From: Methylosinus sp. LW4
GTDB taxonomy: Bacteria; Pseudomonadota; Alphaproteobacteria; Rhizobiales; Beijerinckiaceae
DNA: 64,000 nucleotides
Assembly: GCF_000379125.1 (NCBI RefSeq)
Contig: NZ_KB900626.1
Coordinates: 1,273,748-1,337,747, forward strand
Direction of reading: 5' to 3'
Each line of letters starts with the position of its first letter. The stretch's first letter is position 1. Both the position numbers and the translations under genes were made by a program. Positions 36,420 through 45,389 of the stretch are shown here, one piece after another. The notes beneath the pieces were generated by a model. It was given only the letters and a program-made list of their open reading frames with translations, searched no databases and had not been told where the DNA came from.

Positions 36420-36443
36420 TTATGTAGCTAATTCGATACATAA
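36420..36443. promoter_or_regulatory. Operator-like palindrome upstream of chrA
   Basis: TTATGTA and TACATAA form a perfect seven-base inverted repeat with a ten-base centre, in an otherwise GC-rich stretch and about 65 bases before the chrA start. Its position suggests a repressor site for chrA or the divergent gene; no regulator gene is adjacent. Confidence 0.4.
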
Positions 36444-36509
36444 AGCCGGCCGGATCGTCAATGCGCCGGCGAGCGGCGCGGCGGCTTTCGCGATCCCGCG
36501 CGCGAGCGT

Positions 36510-37784
36510 ATGAGCCGCCGCGAGGACGAAACCAAAATGCTCATGCGCAACGACGAGGACGACAACATCGGCTCCAGCTCTCCACGGCGTTCGGCGCTCG
36601 AGACGCTTCTCGCCTTTGCGCAGCTGGGACTGACCAGCTTCGGCGGGCCGATCGCCCATATCGGCTATTTCCGGGCCGAATTCGTCGAGCGCCGCAAATG
36701 GCTGAGCGAGACGGCCTTCGCCGATTTCGTCGCGCTCTGCCAATTTCTTCCCGGACCGGCGAGCAGCCAGCTCGGCTTTATCCTGGGCATGTCGCGCGCC
36801 GGCCTGCTCGGCGGCTTCTCGGCCTGGCTCGGCTTTACCCTGCCGTCGGCCATCACCCTCGTCCTCTTCGCCTATGGCGTCTCGCAGCTCGGCGATGTCG
36901 CGCATCTTCCCTGGCTGCACGGCCTCGCGATCGTCGCCGTGGCCGTCGTCGCGCAAGCGGTCTGGGGAATGGCGCAATCCCTTTGCCCGGATCGCGAGCG
37001 CGCGACGATCGCGCTCGCGGCCATGATCCTCACTCTGGCGCTTCCCTCGGCCGCGGGCCAGATCGGCGCCATTGTCGGCGGCGGCCTCATCGGATGGCTG
37101 CTGCTCCCGCAGCGCGCGACGCCCGCCTCATCGCCGATCTCCACCGGCTTCATCGGTCGGCGCGCCGGCCTCGCCTCGCTGGCGCTCTTCGTCATCGTGC
37201 TGATCGGCGCTCCGATTCTCGCCGCGACCACCGGCGAGCATTGGCTCGCCCTTTTCGCGGCGTTCTATCGCTCGGGCGCTCTGGTGTTCGGCGGCGGCCA
37301 TGTGGTGCTGCCGCTGCTGCAGCAGGCGGTGACTCCGCCGGGATGGATCGGCCCGGACGCTTTTCTCGCCGGCTACGCCGCCGCGCAGGCCGTCCCCGGC
37401 CCGCTCTTCACCTTCGCGGCTTTTCTCGGCGCAGCGATGCGCGAGCCGCCCAATGGCTGGGAGGGCGCGATTCTGTGCCTCGTCGCCATCTATCTTCCGT
37501 CCTTGCTGCTGCTTCTCGGCGTGCTGCCGTTCTGGGATGCGGTGCGCGGCCGATCCGCCATGCGCGCGGCGCTCGCCGGCGTCAATGCGGCGGTGGTCGG
37601 CATTCTCACGGGCGCGCTCTACACGCCGGTCTGGACCAGCGCGATCTTCTCGGCGGCGGATTTCTGCCTCGCGGCGGCGGCCTATCTGCTGCTGGTCTTC
37701 TGGCGGGCTCCGCCCTGGATCGTCGTCCTCTTCGGCGCGCTGGGCGCGGCGGCGATCGACTCTTTCGGCCGATCGCTCACTTGA
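36510..37784 (+). CDS. chrA: Chromate transporter ChrA
   Basis: 424 residues of a two-half CHR protein. The first half has GLTSFGGPIAHIGYFRAEFVE and FLPGPASSQLGFILG. The second repeats the design with SGALVFGGGHVVLPLLQQAV and AVPGPLFTFAAFLGA. About ten or more membrane helices are visible. ChrA proteins expel chromate from the cytoplasm. The start is uncertain: ATG 36510 gives a charged leader, while ATG 36537 has GAGG ten bases upstream. No chrB regulator lies beside it. The stop overlaps the converging lipoprotein gene by eight bases. Confidence 0.9.
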   Translation: MSRREDETKMLMRNDEDDNIGSSSPRRSALETLLAFAQLGLTSFGGPIAHIGYFRAEFVERRKWLSETAFADFVALCQFLPGPASSQLGFILGMSRAGLLGGFSAWLGFTLPSAITLVLFAYGVSQLGDVAHLPWLHGLAIVAVAVVAQAVWGMAQSLCPDRERATIALAAMILTLALPSAAGQIGAIVGGGLIGWLLLPQRATPASSPISTGFIGRRAGLASLALFVIVLIGAPILAATTGEHWLALFAAFYRSGALVFGGGHVVLPLLQQAVTPPGWIGPDAFLAGYAAAQAVPGPLFTFAAFLGAAMREPPNGWEGAILCLVAIYLPSLLLLLGVLPFWDAVRGRSAMRAALAGVNAAVVGILTGALYTPVWTSAIFSAADFCLAAAAYLLLVFWRAPPWIVVLFGALGAAAIDSFGRSLT

Positions 37785-38421
37785 TCTCGGCGAAGCCCAG
37801 AGGCTTGGCGGCGGTCGGCGCAGAGGTCGGCTCGCCCCGCGTCGCGGCGGCGATCGTCACGCCTGATTCGGCGCCCGCCGCGGCGGCTATGGCCTCCGGC
37901 GTATCGGAGAGAAAGGCGGCGAGCTCGTCGGCGCCCCGCGCCGCGACCGCGGCCAGCGCGCGATCGTCGAGCAGCGTCCAGGGATCGCCGGCGCCGGTCA
38001 CGGCCACCTCGTCAGTGAGGCGGCGGGCGCGTCGTCCATTGCGGTCGAAAATATCGAAGACATAGGCGAAGCGCGTCGCCCCTTCCGCGCTCGCATAGGC
38101 GGTGAGATAGCCGCGCAGCCGATAGGCGGCCGCCGGCTCCTCGGAAGCGGCGATGTCGCGGCTCTCCGTCGCGCGGGCGAAGGCCGGACGGAAACGCGCC
38201 AGCGCATCCTCCGGCGCGCCTTCCAGGCTGATGAGCGCCACGGGCGCGCCATGGGGGCTGACGCCGGGCCGCGCTGTCGGGCGCTGCCGCTGGGCGAGCT
38301 GCTCGGGCCGCGGATGGCCGATCTCCACCGCCGTATCGACGCAGCCGGCGAGCGTCAGCGCGCCGATCGCCGCGCAGAACGGCCCGAAAAAGCGAAGGGC
38401 GGAGCGTTTCAGATCGCGCAT
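37777..38421 (-). CDS. Lipoprotein of unknown function
   Basis: 214 residues from the ATG at 38421, with GGAG six bases upstream. A basic start and hydrophobic stretch end in a lipobox (LTLAGC), so it should be lipidated and held in the envelope. The mature part contains VALISLEGAPEDALARFRPAF and YRLRGYLTAYASAEGATRFAYVFDIFD, then RRLTDEVAV. This resembles alphaproteobacterial lipoproteins that carry a mixed alpha/beta domain in two halves. I cannot name a function. It overlaps the chrA tail by eight bases, tail to tail. Confidence 0.7.
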   Translation of the reverse strand: MRDLKRSALRFFGPFCAAIGALTLAGCVDTAVEIGHPRPEQLAQRQRPTARPGVSPHGAPVALISLEGAPEDALARFRPAFARATESRDIAASEEPAAAYRLRGYLTAYASAEGATRFAYVFDIFDRNGRRARRLTDEVAVTGAGDPWTLLDDRALAAVAARGADELAAFLSDTPEAIAAAAGAESGVTIAAATRGEPTSAPTAAKPLGFAEIK

Positions 38422-38727
38422 CGTCTCCAGCACCCTCCGCCTCATGATGAAGAAAGTGCTAACAATGATCCGGGCGGCGGTCCAGCCCCCGCATTCCCCA
38501 TACGCAATTCCCTGTGGGACAAGGCGCATCGCCTTTCGCGCCGCCTTTTCGCCTCACTGCCGCCACGGACCGCGTCGACGATCAAGCTCACGTTAACCTT
38601 ACCGCGCTTTCGCACGCCGCATCGGGGCGCGCAAAGCTTTCGTCAAGGTTGACGGAACCTTCGCTTAACCCCTGCGCAGATAGGACTGACGACAGCAGCG
38701 ACCCGTCGTCAGAGGAGCTTAGAGGAA
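38422..38727. other. Divergent intergenic region before pal
   Basis: 306 bases without a credible gene. It holds the promoters of the minus-strand lipoprotein and of pal. TTGACG occurs at 38649-38654, but I cannot place a good -10 hexamer at the usual distance. No palindrome is obvious. Confidence 0.35.
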
Positions 38728-39246
38728 ATGGCATTGCTTTCCGCCGCGCGCGCCCTGCGCTTCGCCGTCGCCGTTCTGGCGGCCGTCTCGCTCGGCGCCT
38801 GCGCCAAAAACGCCGAGGATGAGAACGCCGCGCTCGCCGGCGGCGCCGGCGCCAATGGCCGCGGCGGCTACGCCGCCCCCGGAAGCCCGCAGGATTTCGT
38901 CGTCAATGTCGGCGACCGCGTCTATTTCGAGACCGATTCGAGCGAGCTGACGACCACCGCGCAGGCGACGCTCGACAAGCAGGCCGACTGGCTGCAGCGC
39001 TACGGCCGCTATTCCTTCACCGTGGAGGGCCACGCCGACGAGCGCGGCACGCGCGAATATAATTTCGCGCTCGGCGCCCGCCGCGCCGAGGTGGTGAAGA
39101 ATTATCTCGCCTCGCGCGGCCTCTCCGCCGGCCGCATCCGCACGATCAGCTATGGCAAGGAGCGTCCGGTCGCCGTCTGCGACGATATTTCCTGCTGGTC
39201 GCAGAACCGCCGCGCCGTCACCGTGCTGTCCGGCGGCAATTCTTGA
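38728..39246 (+). CDS. pal: Peptidoglycan-associated lipoprotein Pal
   Basis: 172 residues. The lipobox is in AVSLGAC, followed by a Gly/Ala-rich linker and an OmpA-like domain: VYFETDSSELTTTAQATLDKQA, then FTVEGHADERGTREYNFALGARRA with the murein-binding Asp and Arg. The domain ends AVCDDISCWSQNRRAV. Pal joins the outer membrane to peptidoglycan as part of Tol-Pal. AGAGGA precedes the ATG. No tol genes or ybgF/cpoB follow here, which is unusual for the family; the next gene downstream is a tRNA. Confidence 0.93.
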   Translation: MALLSAARALRFAVAVLAAVSLGACAKNAEDENAALAGGAGANGRGGYAAPGSPQDFVVNVGDRVYFETDSSELTTTAQATLDKQADWLQRYGRYSFTVEGHADERGTREYNFALGARRAEVVKNYLASRGLSAGRIRTISYGKERPVAVCDDISCWSQNRRAVTVLSGGNS

Positions 39247-39333
39247 CCCGCAAAATGCGCCGAGGCCCCTCCCCGGCGCTTGCATCCTCGGCCGCGATGC
39301 GGCATGAGAGCCACGACGGCGCGCCGTCACCGC

Positions 39334-39410
39334 AGGAGTGTAGCTCAATCGGCTAGAGCACCGGTCTCCAAAACCGGGGGTTGGGGGTTCGAGTCCCTCC
39401 ACTCCTGCCA
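39334..39410 (+). tRNA. tRNA-Trp (anticodon CCA)
   Basis: Cloverleaf on the plus strand: acceptor AGGAGTG/CACTCCT, D-arm GCTCAATCGGCTAGAGC, anticodon stem CCGGT/ACCGG around CTCCAAA, T-arm GGGGTTCGAGTCCC, discriminator G and encoded CCA. Confidence 0.95.
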
Positions 39411-39502
39411 GCTCCTCCCAAAATTCCGCCCAACAAAGATCGCGCGGCCGGGCTTTCGGCGAAGCGCGATATCGATGCGCATTTCGTGATCGGGATGTTT
39501 CG

Positions 39503-41614
39503 ATGCGTTCCATGCTCGCCGGCGCCGCCATTCTCGCTTTTCTGATTTCCGCCGGCACGGCGAGCGCTTGTGGCGGCGGCGATCCGACGCCCGGACGCTG
39601 GTCGCTCGATCAGAGGAGCTATGCCGAGCAGAACGGCATGCCCTTCCTCGATCCGGGCAATGACACACGTCTCAATCTCCTCTTTCTGATGATCGACGCC
39701 GATCCGGCGCTGCGGCCGAAGGACGAGGCGATTTCAAAGGGTGAGGAGAAGCTCGACTTCTATTCCTCCGTGCTGTTCTTTCGGCCCGATTTCACCGACG
39801 CCTGCAGGAAAGGCGCAGGGGCGCGCGACCGCAAGGACGAGGCCGCGAGCGCTTTCGCCGACGGCGAGGGAACGCGCTGCGTCTCGCTCGACTCCGGCCG
39901 GGCCGCCTTCACGGCTGCGGTCGAGGCGGAGCCCGCGCTTTCCGCCGAAGAGCGGCGGGCGTTGATGGCGGCGCGGGACAAGATCGCTCCCTCCTGCCGC
40001 AATGAGAAAGCCGACGCGGCCGCGCAAAATGCGCTCGCGCAAGTCGCGCCCTCGGCCGCCGGGCAGGAGTTCGCGTCCTATCTGATCGGCGCCGACGCTT
40101 TCTACGAAGGCTATTTCGATCGCGCGCTGGAGCGCTTCGGCAAGCTCGAAACGGCGCGCAACGCCTGGCTGCGCGAGGCGGCGCGCTACATGACCGCCCG
40201 CGCTCTGCTCAACAAGGCGCAGATCGGCGCCTTCGCCGATTTCGACGCGACCGCGACGCCCAATGTGACCGATCGCGCGACGCTGACAGCGGCGCAGGCC
40301 GCCTTTCAGACCTATCTGAAATCCTATTCCACGGGGCGCTACGCCGCCTCGGCGCAGGGACTGTTGCGGCGCGTCTATTGGCTGGCGGCGGATGACGAGC
40401 GCCTCGCCGCCGAATATGGCCGGCGGATCGCGCAAGGGAGCGGCGCCAAGGTCGGTCTCGACGGCGTCGATCTGGCGCAGGAGATCGACGCCAAATATCT
40501 GACCACCGCCAAAGACCATGCGAGCCGCGAGCCGATCCTGCTGGCGACGCAGGATTTGATGAAGCTGCGCTCCGACGGCAAGGAGACGCATCTTCCGGCC
40601 GCGGAGCTGGACGCGCAGGCGCAGGCCTTCGCCGGCCACGCCGATCTCTTCGGCTTTCTGAAAGCCGCGCGCGCCTATTACGCCGACGCCGATTTTCCGG
40701 CGACGCTGCAAGCGCTCGGGGCTCCCGTCGCGGCGCCGCGCTCCTATCTCGCCTTCAGCCGAGAGACCTTGCGCGGCCAGGCGCTGATGGCCTCGGGCCA
40801 ATATCCCCAGGCGATCGAGCATTGGGCGAAGCTGCGCGGCGCTGTCTCCAATCCCTTGTGGAAAGAGGCGGTCGAGCTGGGCCTCGCCCTGAGCTATGAG
40901 CGCGCCGGCATGGCGAACAAGGTCTTCCTGCCGGAGACGCGGCTCTCCTCGCCGCGCATTCGCGCGATTCTGCTGCGCCACACGGCCGGGCCGATCTTGC
41001 TGCGCATGGCCGTCGCCGACCCGCAGGGGAGCGCGGAGGAGCGCAAGCTCGCCCGTTTCCTCCTGCTCTACAAGGAAGCGACGCGCGGCCAATATGCGAA
41101 TTTCCTGCGCGATTTCTCGGCCGAAGGCCTCGCCAAGGACGACGCCGAGGCGCCGGAGGTCTCCGATCTTCCCAAATCGGCGATCTTTTTGTCTTCGCCC
41201 GCCAATGAGCCCTATAAATGCCCGGCGCCCAAGGCGGTGGTCACGGAGCTCGCCGCCGATCCGCGCTCCGCGCATGGGCTGCTCTGCCTCGGCGATTTCG
41301 TCCGCCACTCGGGCTTCGCCCGTTTCGACGCCTGGCGTCCGGCGGCGGACGAGCTGGGCGGCGCCAAAGCCATTTTCCCCGGCGAGCCTTTCTCGCGGGG
41401 CGACGTCTATCAGCGGCTGATCGCCGATCCGGCCACCAAGGACGCCGACCGAGCCTATGCGCTCTATCGCGCCATCAATTGCTATGCGCCGGCGGGCAGC
41501 AATGATTGCGGCGGCAAGGATGTCGACAAGGCGCAGCGAAAGGCCTGGTTCCAAACGCTGAAATCACGCTATGGCGCGACGCAATGGGCGCGCGGCCTGC
41601 AATATTACTGGTGA
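39503..41614 (+). CDS. Secreted helical-repeat (TPR-like) protein, coupled to DUF3142 gene
   Basis: 703 residues. The signal peptide MRSMLAGAAILAFLISAGTASA ends before CGGGD; the lipobox is weak, so either signal peptidase could act. The rest is strongly helical with TPR-like spacing, for example FYEGYFDRALERFGKLETARNAW split over helices and YPQAIEHWAKLRGAV. It resembles large periplasmic solenoid proteins. A Cys-bearing motif occurs in YRAINCYAPAGSNDCGG near the end. Its stop overlaps the GTG start of the next gene by four bases (GTGA), so the two are translationally coupled. Function unknown. Confidence 0.7.
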   Translation: MRSMLAGAAILAFLISAGTASACGGGDPTPGRWSLDQRSYAEQNGMPFLDPGNDTRLNLLFLMIDADPALRPKDEAISKGEEKLDFYSSVLFFRPDFTDACRKGAGARDRKDEAASAFADGEGTRCVSLDSGRAAFTAAVEAEPALSAEERRALMAARDKIAPSCRNEKADAAAQNALAQVAPSAAGQEFASYLIGADAFYEGYFDRALERFGKLETARNAWLREAARYMTARALLNKAQIGAFADFDATATPNVTDRATLTAAQAAFQTYLKSYSTGRYAASAQGLLRRVYWLAADDERLAAEYGRRIAQGSGAKVGLDGVDLAQEIDAKYLTTAKDHASREPILLATQDLMKLRSDGKETHLPAAELDAQAQAFAGHADLFGFLKAARAYYADADFPATLQALGAPVAAPRSYLAFSRETLRGQALMASGQYPQAIEHWAKLRGAVSNPLWKEAVELGLALSYERAGMANKVFLPETRLSSPRIRAILLRHTAGPILLRMAVADPQGSAEERKLARFLLLYKEATRGQYANFLRDFSAEGLAKDDAEAPEVSDLPKSAIFLSSPANEPYKCPAPKAVVTELAADPRSAHGLLCLGDFVRHSGFARFDAWRPAADELGGAKAIFPGEPFSRGDVYQRLIADPATKDADRAYALYRAINCYAPAGSNDCGGKDVDKAQRKAWFQTLKSRYGATQWARGLQYYW

Positions 41615-42333
41615 GAGCGCGAGCTTTTCTTCTCGCGCTCTGCGCCCTGCTCTGCGCCTCTCCGGCGATGGGCGAGCCGCTGGTGCGGGCGGCGGATCAT
41701 GACGCTTTCTGGCTCTGGGCCGGCGTCAAAAAGCGCGGCGAGCTCGCCGCGGCGAAAACCATCTATCTCCATTCGGGCGAGATCGGGCCGGATCGCGACG
41801 GCTTCATCCGCATGAAGGCGCAAGGCGGGGTCGAGCCCGGCCCGCACAAGGCCGCTCTCTGGCTCGCCTATCGCGTCCGCAGCCTCGATTGGCCGCCGGA
41901 GATCGTCGCCCAGATTCGCCGCCGGCTGGACGCCTGGCGCGCGCAGCCGGGCGGCGTCGCCGGCGTGCAGATCGATTTCGACGCGGCGACGCGCGGCTTG
42001 CAGAATTACGCCGCCTTCCTGCGCGCGCTGCGGCAGGAGCTGCCTCGAGACTGCGCGCTCGGCGCGACCGGCCTCATGGATTGGGCGTCGCAGGCCTCGC
42101 CCGAGGATTTGAACGCGCTTTCGGGAAGCGTCGACGAGCTGGTCTTCCAGACCTACAAAGGCGCGCAGACGGTCGAGAATATCGACGCCTATCTGGCGCG
42201 GCTCTCGCGGCTTCGCATTCCCTTCCGGCTCGGCCTCGCCGAAGGGGCGCGATGGGCGCCTCCGGCCGCGCTGACGACGCGGCCGAATTTCCTCGGCTAT
42301 GTGGTGTTTCTGCGCAATCGCGCCGCGCCATGA
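41611..42333 (+). CDS. DUF3142 domain protein, secreted
   Basis: 240 residues from a GTG that shares GTGA with the previous stop. A signal peptide (RAFLLALCALLCASPAMG) leads into DUF3142: FWLWAGVKKRGEL, AAKTIYLHSGEIG, then GVQIDFDAATRGLQNYAAFLRAL with an acidic D-F-D cluster, and LVFQTYKGAQTVENIDAYL. The barrel-like pattern resembles glycoside hydrolase-type TIM barrels, but no enzyme activity is established for the family. The partner gene upstream is a secreted helical-repeat protein, so they probably work as an envelope pair. Confidence 0.8.
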   Translation: MRARAFLLALCALLCASPAMGEPLVRAADHDAFWLWAGVKKRGELAAAKTIYLHSGEIGPDRDGFIRMKAQGGVEPGPHKAALWLAYRVRSLDWPPEIVAQIRRRLDAWRAQPGGVAGVQIDFDAATRGLQNYAAFLRALRQELPRDCALGATGLMDWASQASPEDLNALSGSVDELVFQTYKGAQTVENIDAYLARLSRLRIPFRLGLAEGARWAPPAALTTRPNFLGYVVFLRNRAAP

Positions 42334-42342
42334 GCGATCGGC

Positions 42343-43167
42343 TCACGCCTTGGGAAGCAGCCCGCGCAGACGCTCCGCCCCTTGCGGCGCGGGACGGCGC
42401 GGCGGACCGCCGGGCGGAAATCCCCCCGGCTGCGGTCCGGCGAAACGATCGCCGCGCGGCGGCATGAAGGGCGGCGTCGGCACGGCGCGCACCGTCTTGC
42501 GGTCGATCCGCGCGCGCAGCGACACGACATAGCGGCCGGCCGCCTCGCGCAGCTCGCCACGCGTCGTCTCGCCGGCGGCGAGCGCTATGCCGTCGGTCGA
42601 GTTCAGCGTGTCGCGCAGCCGGCCGCGCGCATAATCGCCGAGATTGGCGTAGAGGAATTCGCTCAGCGCATCCGGCAGGAAAATCTGCGAAGTGAGACGC
42701 GCCGTTCCGCCGTCGATGATCTTGAAATGAATATGCGTGGTGCGGCCGGGATACCAGCCCGGATAGACGCTGGAAAAGCGCGCGCGTCCGTCCGCCCCCG
42801 CGATCTGGCTTCCGCGCAGAAACGTCTTGCCCGAGAGATCGAGCCGCCCGTCCTCGCCCTGGCCAGGGAAGCCGGAATAACGCCCCTGCGCATCGCAATG
42901 CCAAACATCGATTCGGGCGCCCGGCAACGGCGCGCCGGTCTCGTCCTGGACGGCGAAGGCGATGTCCAGCGGCACGCCGGCGAGCTCTTCGGCTATGTCC
43001 GCACGCTGAAGATCGAGATCGAGATAGAAGGGCCCCTCTTCCGCCGGCGCCGTCAGCGGCCCGGGGGCAGGCTCGGGAGCGGCGGGTTCCGGCAGAACCG
43101 CGGTCGCCGAGCCGGCGAGCGCGACAGCCACGAGGCCGCGTCGCGTCAAAGCAATTTTGTCAGGCAT
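42343..43167 (-). CDS. Exported intradiol ring-cleavage dioxygenase-like protein
   Basis: 274 residues from the ATG at 43167, with AAGGAAA upstream. The start [20 protein letters not shown] is a Tat-like or Sec signal. The beta-sandwich core has [36 protein letters not shown], and [15 protein letters not shown]. The two Tyr and two His that bind Fe(III) in catechol dioxygenases are all present. A Pro/Gly/Arg-rich tail of about 45 residues follows the core. Members of this exported branch are mostly untested; cleavage of catechol-like or lignin-derived substrates outside the cytoplasm is plausible. The gene stands alone. Confidence 0.8.
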   Translation of the reverse strand: MPDKIALTRRGLVAVALAGSATAVLPEPAAPEPAPGPLTAPAEEGPFYLDLDLQRADIAEELAGVPLDIAFAVQDETGAPLPGARIDVWHCDAQGRYSGFPGQGEDGRLDLSGKTFLRGSQIAGADGRARFSSVYPGWYPGRTTHIHFKIIDGGTARLTSQIFLPDALSEFLYANLGDYARGRLRDTLNSTDGIALAAGETTRGELREAAGRYVVSLRARIDRKTVRAVPTPPFMPPRGDRFAGPQPGGFPPGGPPRRPAPQGAERLRGLLPKA

Positions 43168-43331
43168 GGAATTTCCTTGGTCTTCGTCAGCGCGCGCAGG
43201 ATGAAACGGCCCGGTGTCGGATGCGCGGCGGAAAATCTCTCGCGCGTTTCGGTCCCGTTTCTTCTCGCCGTGCGGCGCGGGGTGGGCTTTCCGCGCAGAC
43301 GGGCTATAAGTCCCGCCGTCCCGCATCTCGA

Positions 43332-44471
43332 ATGAGCCGATCGCCCGTGAAACGTCCCTCCCTCGATTCCTTCCGCCGCATCGTCGTCAAGGTCGGCTCC
43401 TCGCTGCTCGTCGATCCGCGCGAGGCGAAGGTGAAGCGCGAGTGGCTCGCGCGGCTCGCCGCGGACATCGCCGCTCTGCACCGTCGCGGCGCCGATGTTC
43501 TCGTCGTCTCCTCGGGCGCCGTGGCGCTGGGACGCAGCGTGCTCGGCCTGCCCTCCGGCGCGCTGCCGCTGGAAGACAGCCAGGCGTCGGCGGCTGTCGG
43601 GCAGATCGCCCTCGCCCGCATCTGGGCGGAGACTTTGGGCGATCTCGGCATAACCGCCGGGCAGATTCTCGTCACCTTCGGCGATACGGAGGAGCGCCGC
43701 CGCTATCTCTACGCCCGCGAATGCCTGACCCGGCTGCTGGCGCTGCGCGCCGTGCCGGTCATCAATGAGAACGACACGGTCGCGACCTCCGAGATTCGCT
43801 ACGGCGACAATGATCGCCTCGCCGCGCGCGTCGCGACGATGGCGAGCGCCGATCTTCTGGTGCTGCTCTCCGATGTGGACGGGCTCTACACTGCGCCGCC
43901 GGCGAGCGATCCAAATGCGAAGCTGCTCGAGGTGGTGCCGCGGGTCACGGCCGAGGTGGAGGCGATGGCCGGCGGCGCCGCCTCGCAATTCTCCCGCGGC
44001 GGAATGCGCACCAAGATCGAGGCGGCCAAGATCGCGACCACGGGCGGCGCCCATATGGTCATCGCCGACGGCCGCGTGGAGGCGCCGCTCTCGCGCATCG
44101 CCGCGGGCGGGCCTTGCAGCTGGTTCTTGACCCCTTCGTCTCCGGTGACGGCGCGAAAAAAATGGATCGCCGGCTCGCTCGAGCCCAAGGGCGTCGTGCA
44201 TGTGGACGAGGGCGCGGCGCGCGCGCTCTTCTCCGGCAAGAGCCTGCTGCCGGCCGGCGTCACCGCGCTGGAAGGCGGCTTCGCGCGCGGCGATTGCGTC
44301 GTGATCCGCAATCCTTCGGGCGGCGAAATCGGCCGCGGCCTCGTGACTTATGACGCATTGGACGCGGCCCGCATCATCGGCCGCTCGTCCCGCGACATAG
44401 AGGGGCTGCTCGGCTTCAAAGGCCCGGACGAGATCATCCACCGCGACGACATGGCGCTCGCCGGCGACTGA
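43332..44471 (+). CDS. proB: Glutamate 5-kinase
   Basis: 379 residues. The amino-acid kinase domain has [34 protein letters not shown] and [15 protein letters not shown], and a C-terminal PUA domain ([21 protein letters not shown]) completes it. It phosphorylates glutamate in the first step of proline synthesis. The ATG at 43332 was chosen because the upstream extension lacks homology. In relatives proB lies between obg and proA; neither is beside it here. Confidence 0.95.
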   Translation: MSRSPVKRPSLDSFRRIVVKVGSSLLVDPREAKVKREWLARLAADIAALHRRGADVLVVSSGAVALGRSVLGLPSGALPLEDSQASAAVGQIALARIWAETLGDLGITAGQILVTFGDTEERRRYLYARECLTRLLALRAVPVINENDTVATSEIRYGDNDRLAARVATMASADLLVLLSDVDGLYTAPPASDPNAKLLEVVPRVTAEVEAMAGGAASQFSRGGMRTKIEAAKIATTGGAHMVIADGRVEAPLSRIAAGGPCSWFLTPSSPVTARKKWIAGSLEPKGVVHVDEGAARALFSGKSLLPAGVTALEGGFARGDCVVIRNPSGGEIGRGLVTYDALDAARIIGRSSRDIEGLLGFKGPDEIIHRDDMALAGD

Positions 44472-44600
44472 CTCGGGGCGTTCGCAGCCCGGTAAAACAT
44501 GGGCGGGAACGTAGCGGCAGGCCTTGGCAGAGCGAAATCGCGCTCCCATATCACGGGCGCCACGCCCGCGAAGAGGGCTGGTTCCAACTGGGAGAGACCT

Positions 44601-45389
44601 ATGTCACCCGAAGAACGCCAACTGCTCGCCGGTTTGTTCGAGCGTACGCGCAGCGCCGCCGGCGCTCAGCGCGATCAGGAGGCGGAGAGTTTCATCGCCG
44701 AGCAGCTGAAGTCGCAGCCGGGCGCGCCCTATCTGCTGGCGCAGACCGTTCTGGTGCAGGATCAGGCGCTGCAGGCGGCCAATCAACGTCTGCAGGAGCT
44801 AGAAGGCCGCGTGCGCGACCTCGAGAGCCGTCCGCAGCAGTCCAGCGGATTTTTGGGCGGTCTGTTCGGCGGCGCTCAGCGCCAGGCTCCGCCCCCGCCG
44901 CGTCCGGCCCCGCCTCCGGGCTATGGCCAGCAGCCCGGCTATCCGCAGCAGCAAGGCGGTCCCTGGGGCGCGGCCCCGGCCGGCGGCCCCGCCTATGCGC
45001 CGCCCCCGCCTCCCGGCTACGCTCCGCAGGCCTATCCGCCTCAGCAGGCGGCTGCGGCCCCCGGCGGCGGCTTTCTGAAGGGCGCGCTGGGCACGGCGGC
45101 GGGCGTCGCCGGCGGCGTGCTGCTCGCCGATTCGATCCGCGGCCTGTTCCATGGCGGCGCCGGCGGAGCGGGGAGCAATCTCGGCATAGGCTCGGGCTAT
45201 GAGCATGCCGGCGGCGGCGAGACCATCATCAATAATTATTACGGCGATCAGGGCGGCTACAGCCAGCCCTACCCCGACGCCGGCTATGACGGCCCCGACC
45301 CCGGCAGTTCCGATGTGCAGAGCGCCGATTACGACACGGACGCCGGCGGCTTCGATGACGGTGGCGGGGATGGCGGCTTCGACGTGTGA
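44601..45389 (+). CDS. DUF2076 family protein
   Basis: 262 residues. The N-terminal helical region SPEERQLLAGLFERTRSAAG to LQELEGRVRDLES is the DUF2076 signature and probably a coiled coil. It is followed by a Pro/Gln/Gly-rich segment, a Gly-rich hydrophobic patch (LGTAAGVAGGVLLADSI), INNYYGD and an acidic C-terminus ending GGGDGGFDV. DUF2076 proteins are common in proteobacteria, probably periplasmic or membrane-associated, with no firm function. A strong terminator follows at 45418. The last 61 bases overlap the end of the converging lipase frame. Confidence 0.82.
   Translation: MSPEERQLLAGLFERTRSAAGAQRDQEAESFIAEQLKSQPGAPYLLAQTVLVQDQALQAANQRLQELEGRVRDLESRPQQSSGFLGGLFGGAQRQAPPPPRPAPPPGYGQQPGYPQQQGGPWGAAPAGGPAYAPPPPPGYAPQAYPPQQAAAAPGGGFLKGALGTAAGVAGGVLLADSIRGLFHGGAGGAGSNLGIGSGYEHAGGGETIINNYYGDQGGYSQPYPDAGYDGPDPGSSDVQSADYDTDAGGFDDGGGDGGFDV

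Noticed and set aside
38649..38690. Sigma-70 promoter for pal (TTGACG)
   Set aside because: No acceptable -10 hexamer occurs at 16-18 bases.
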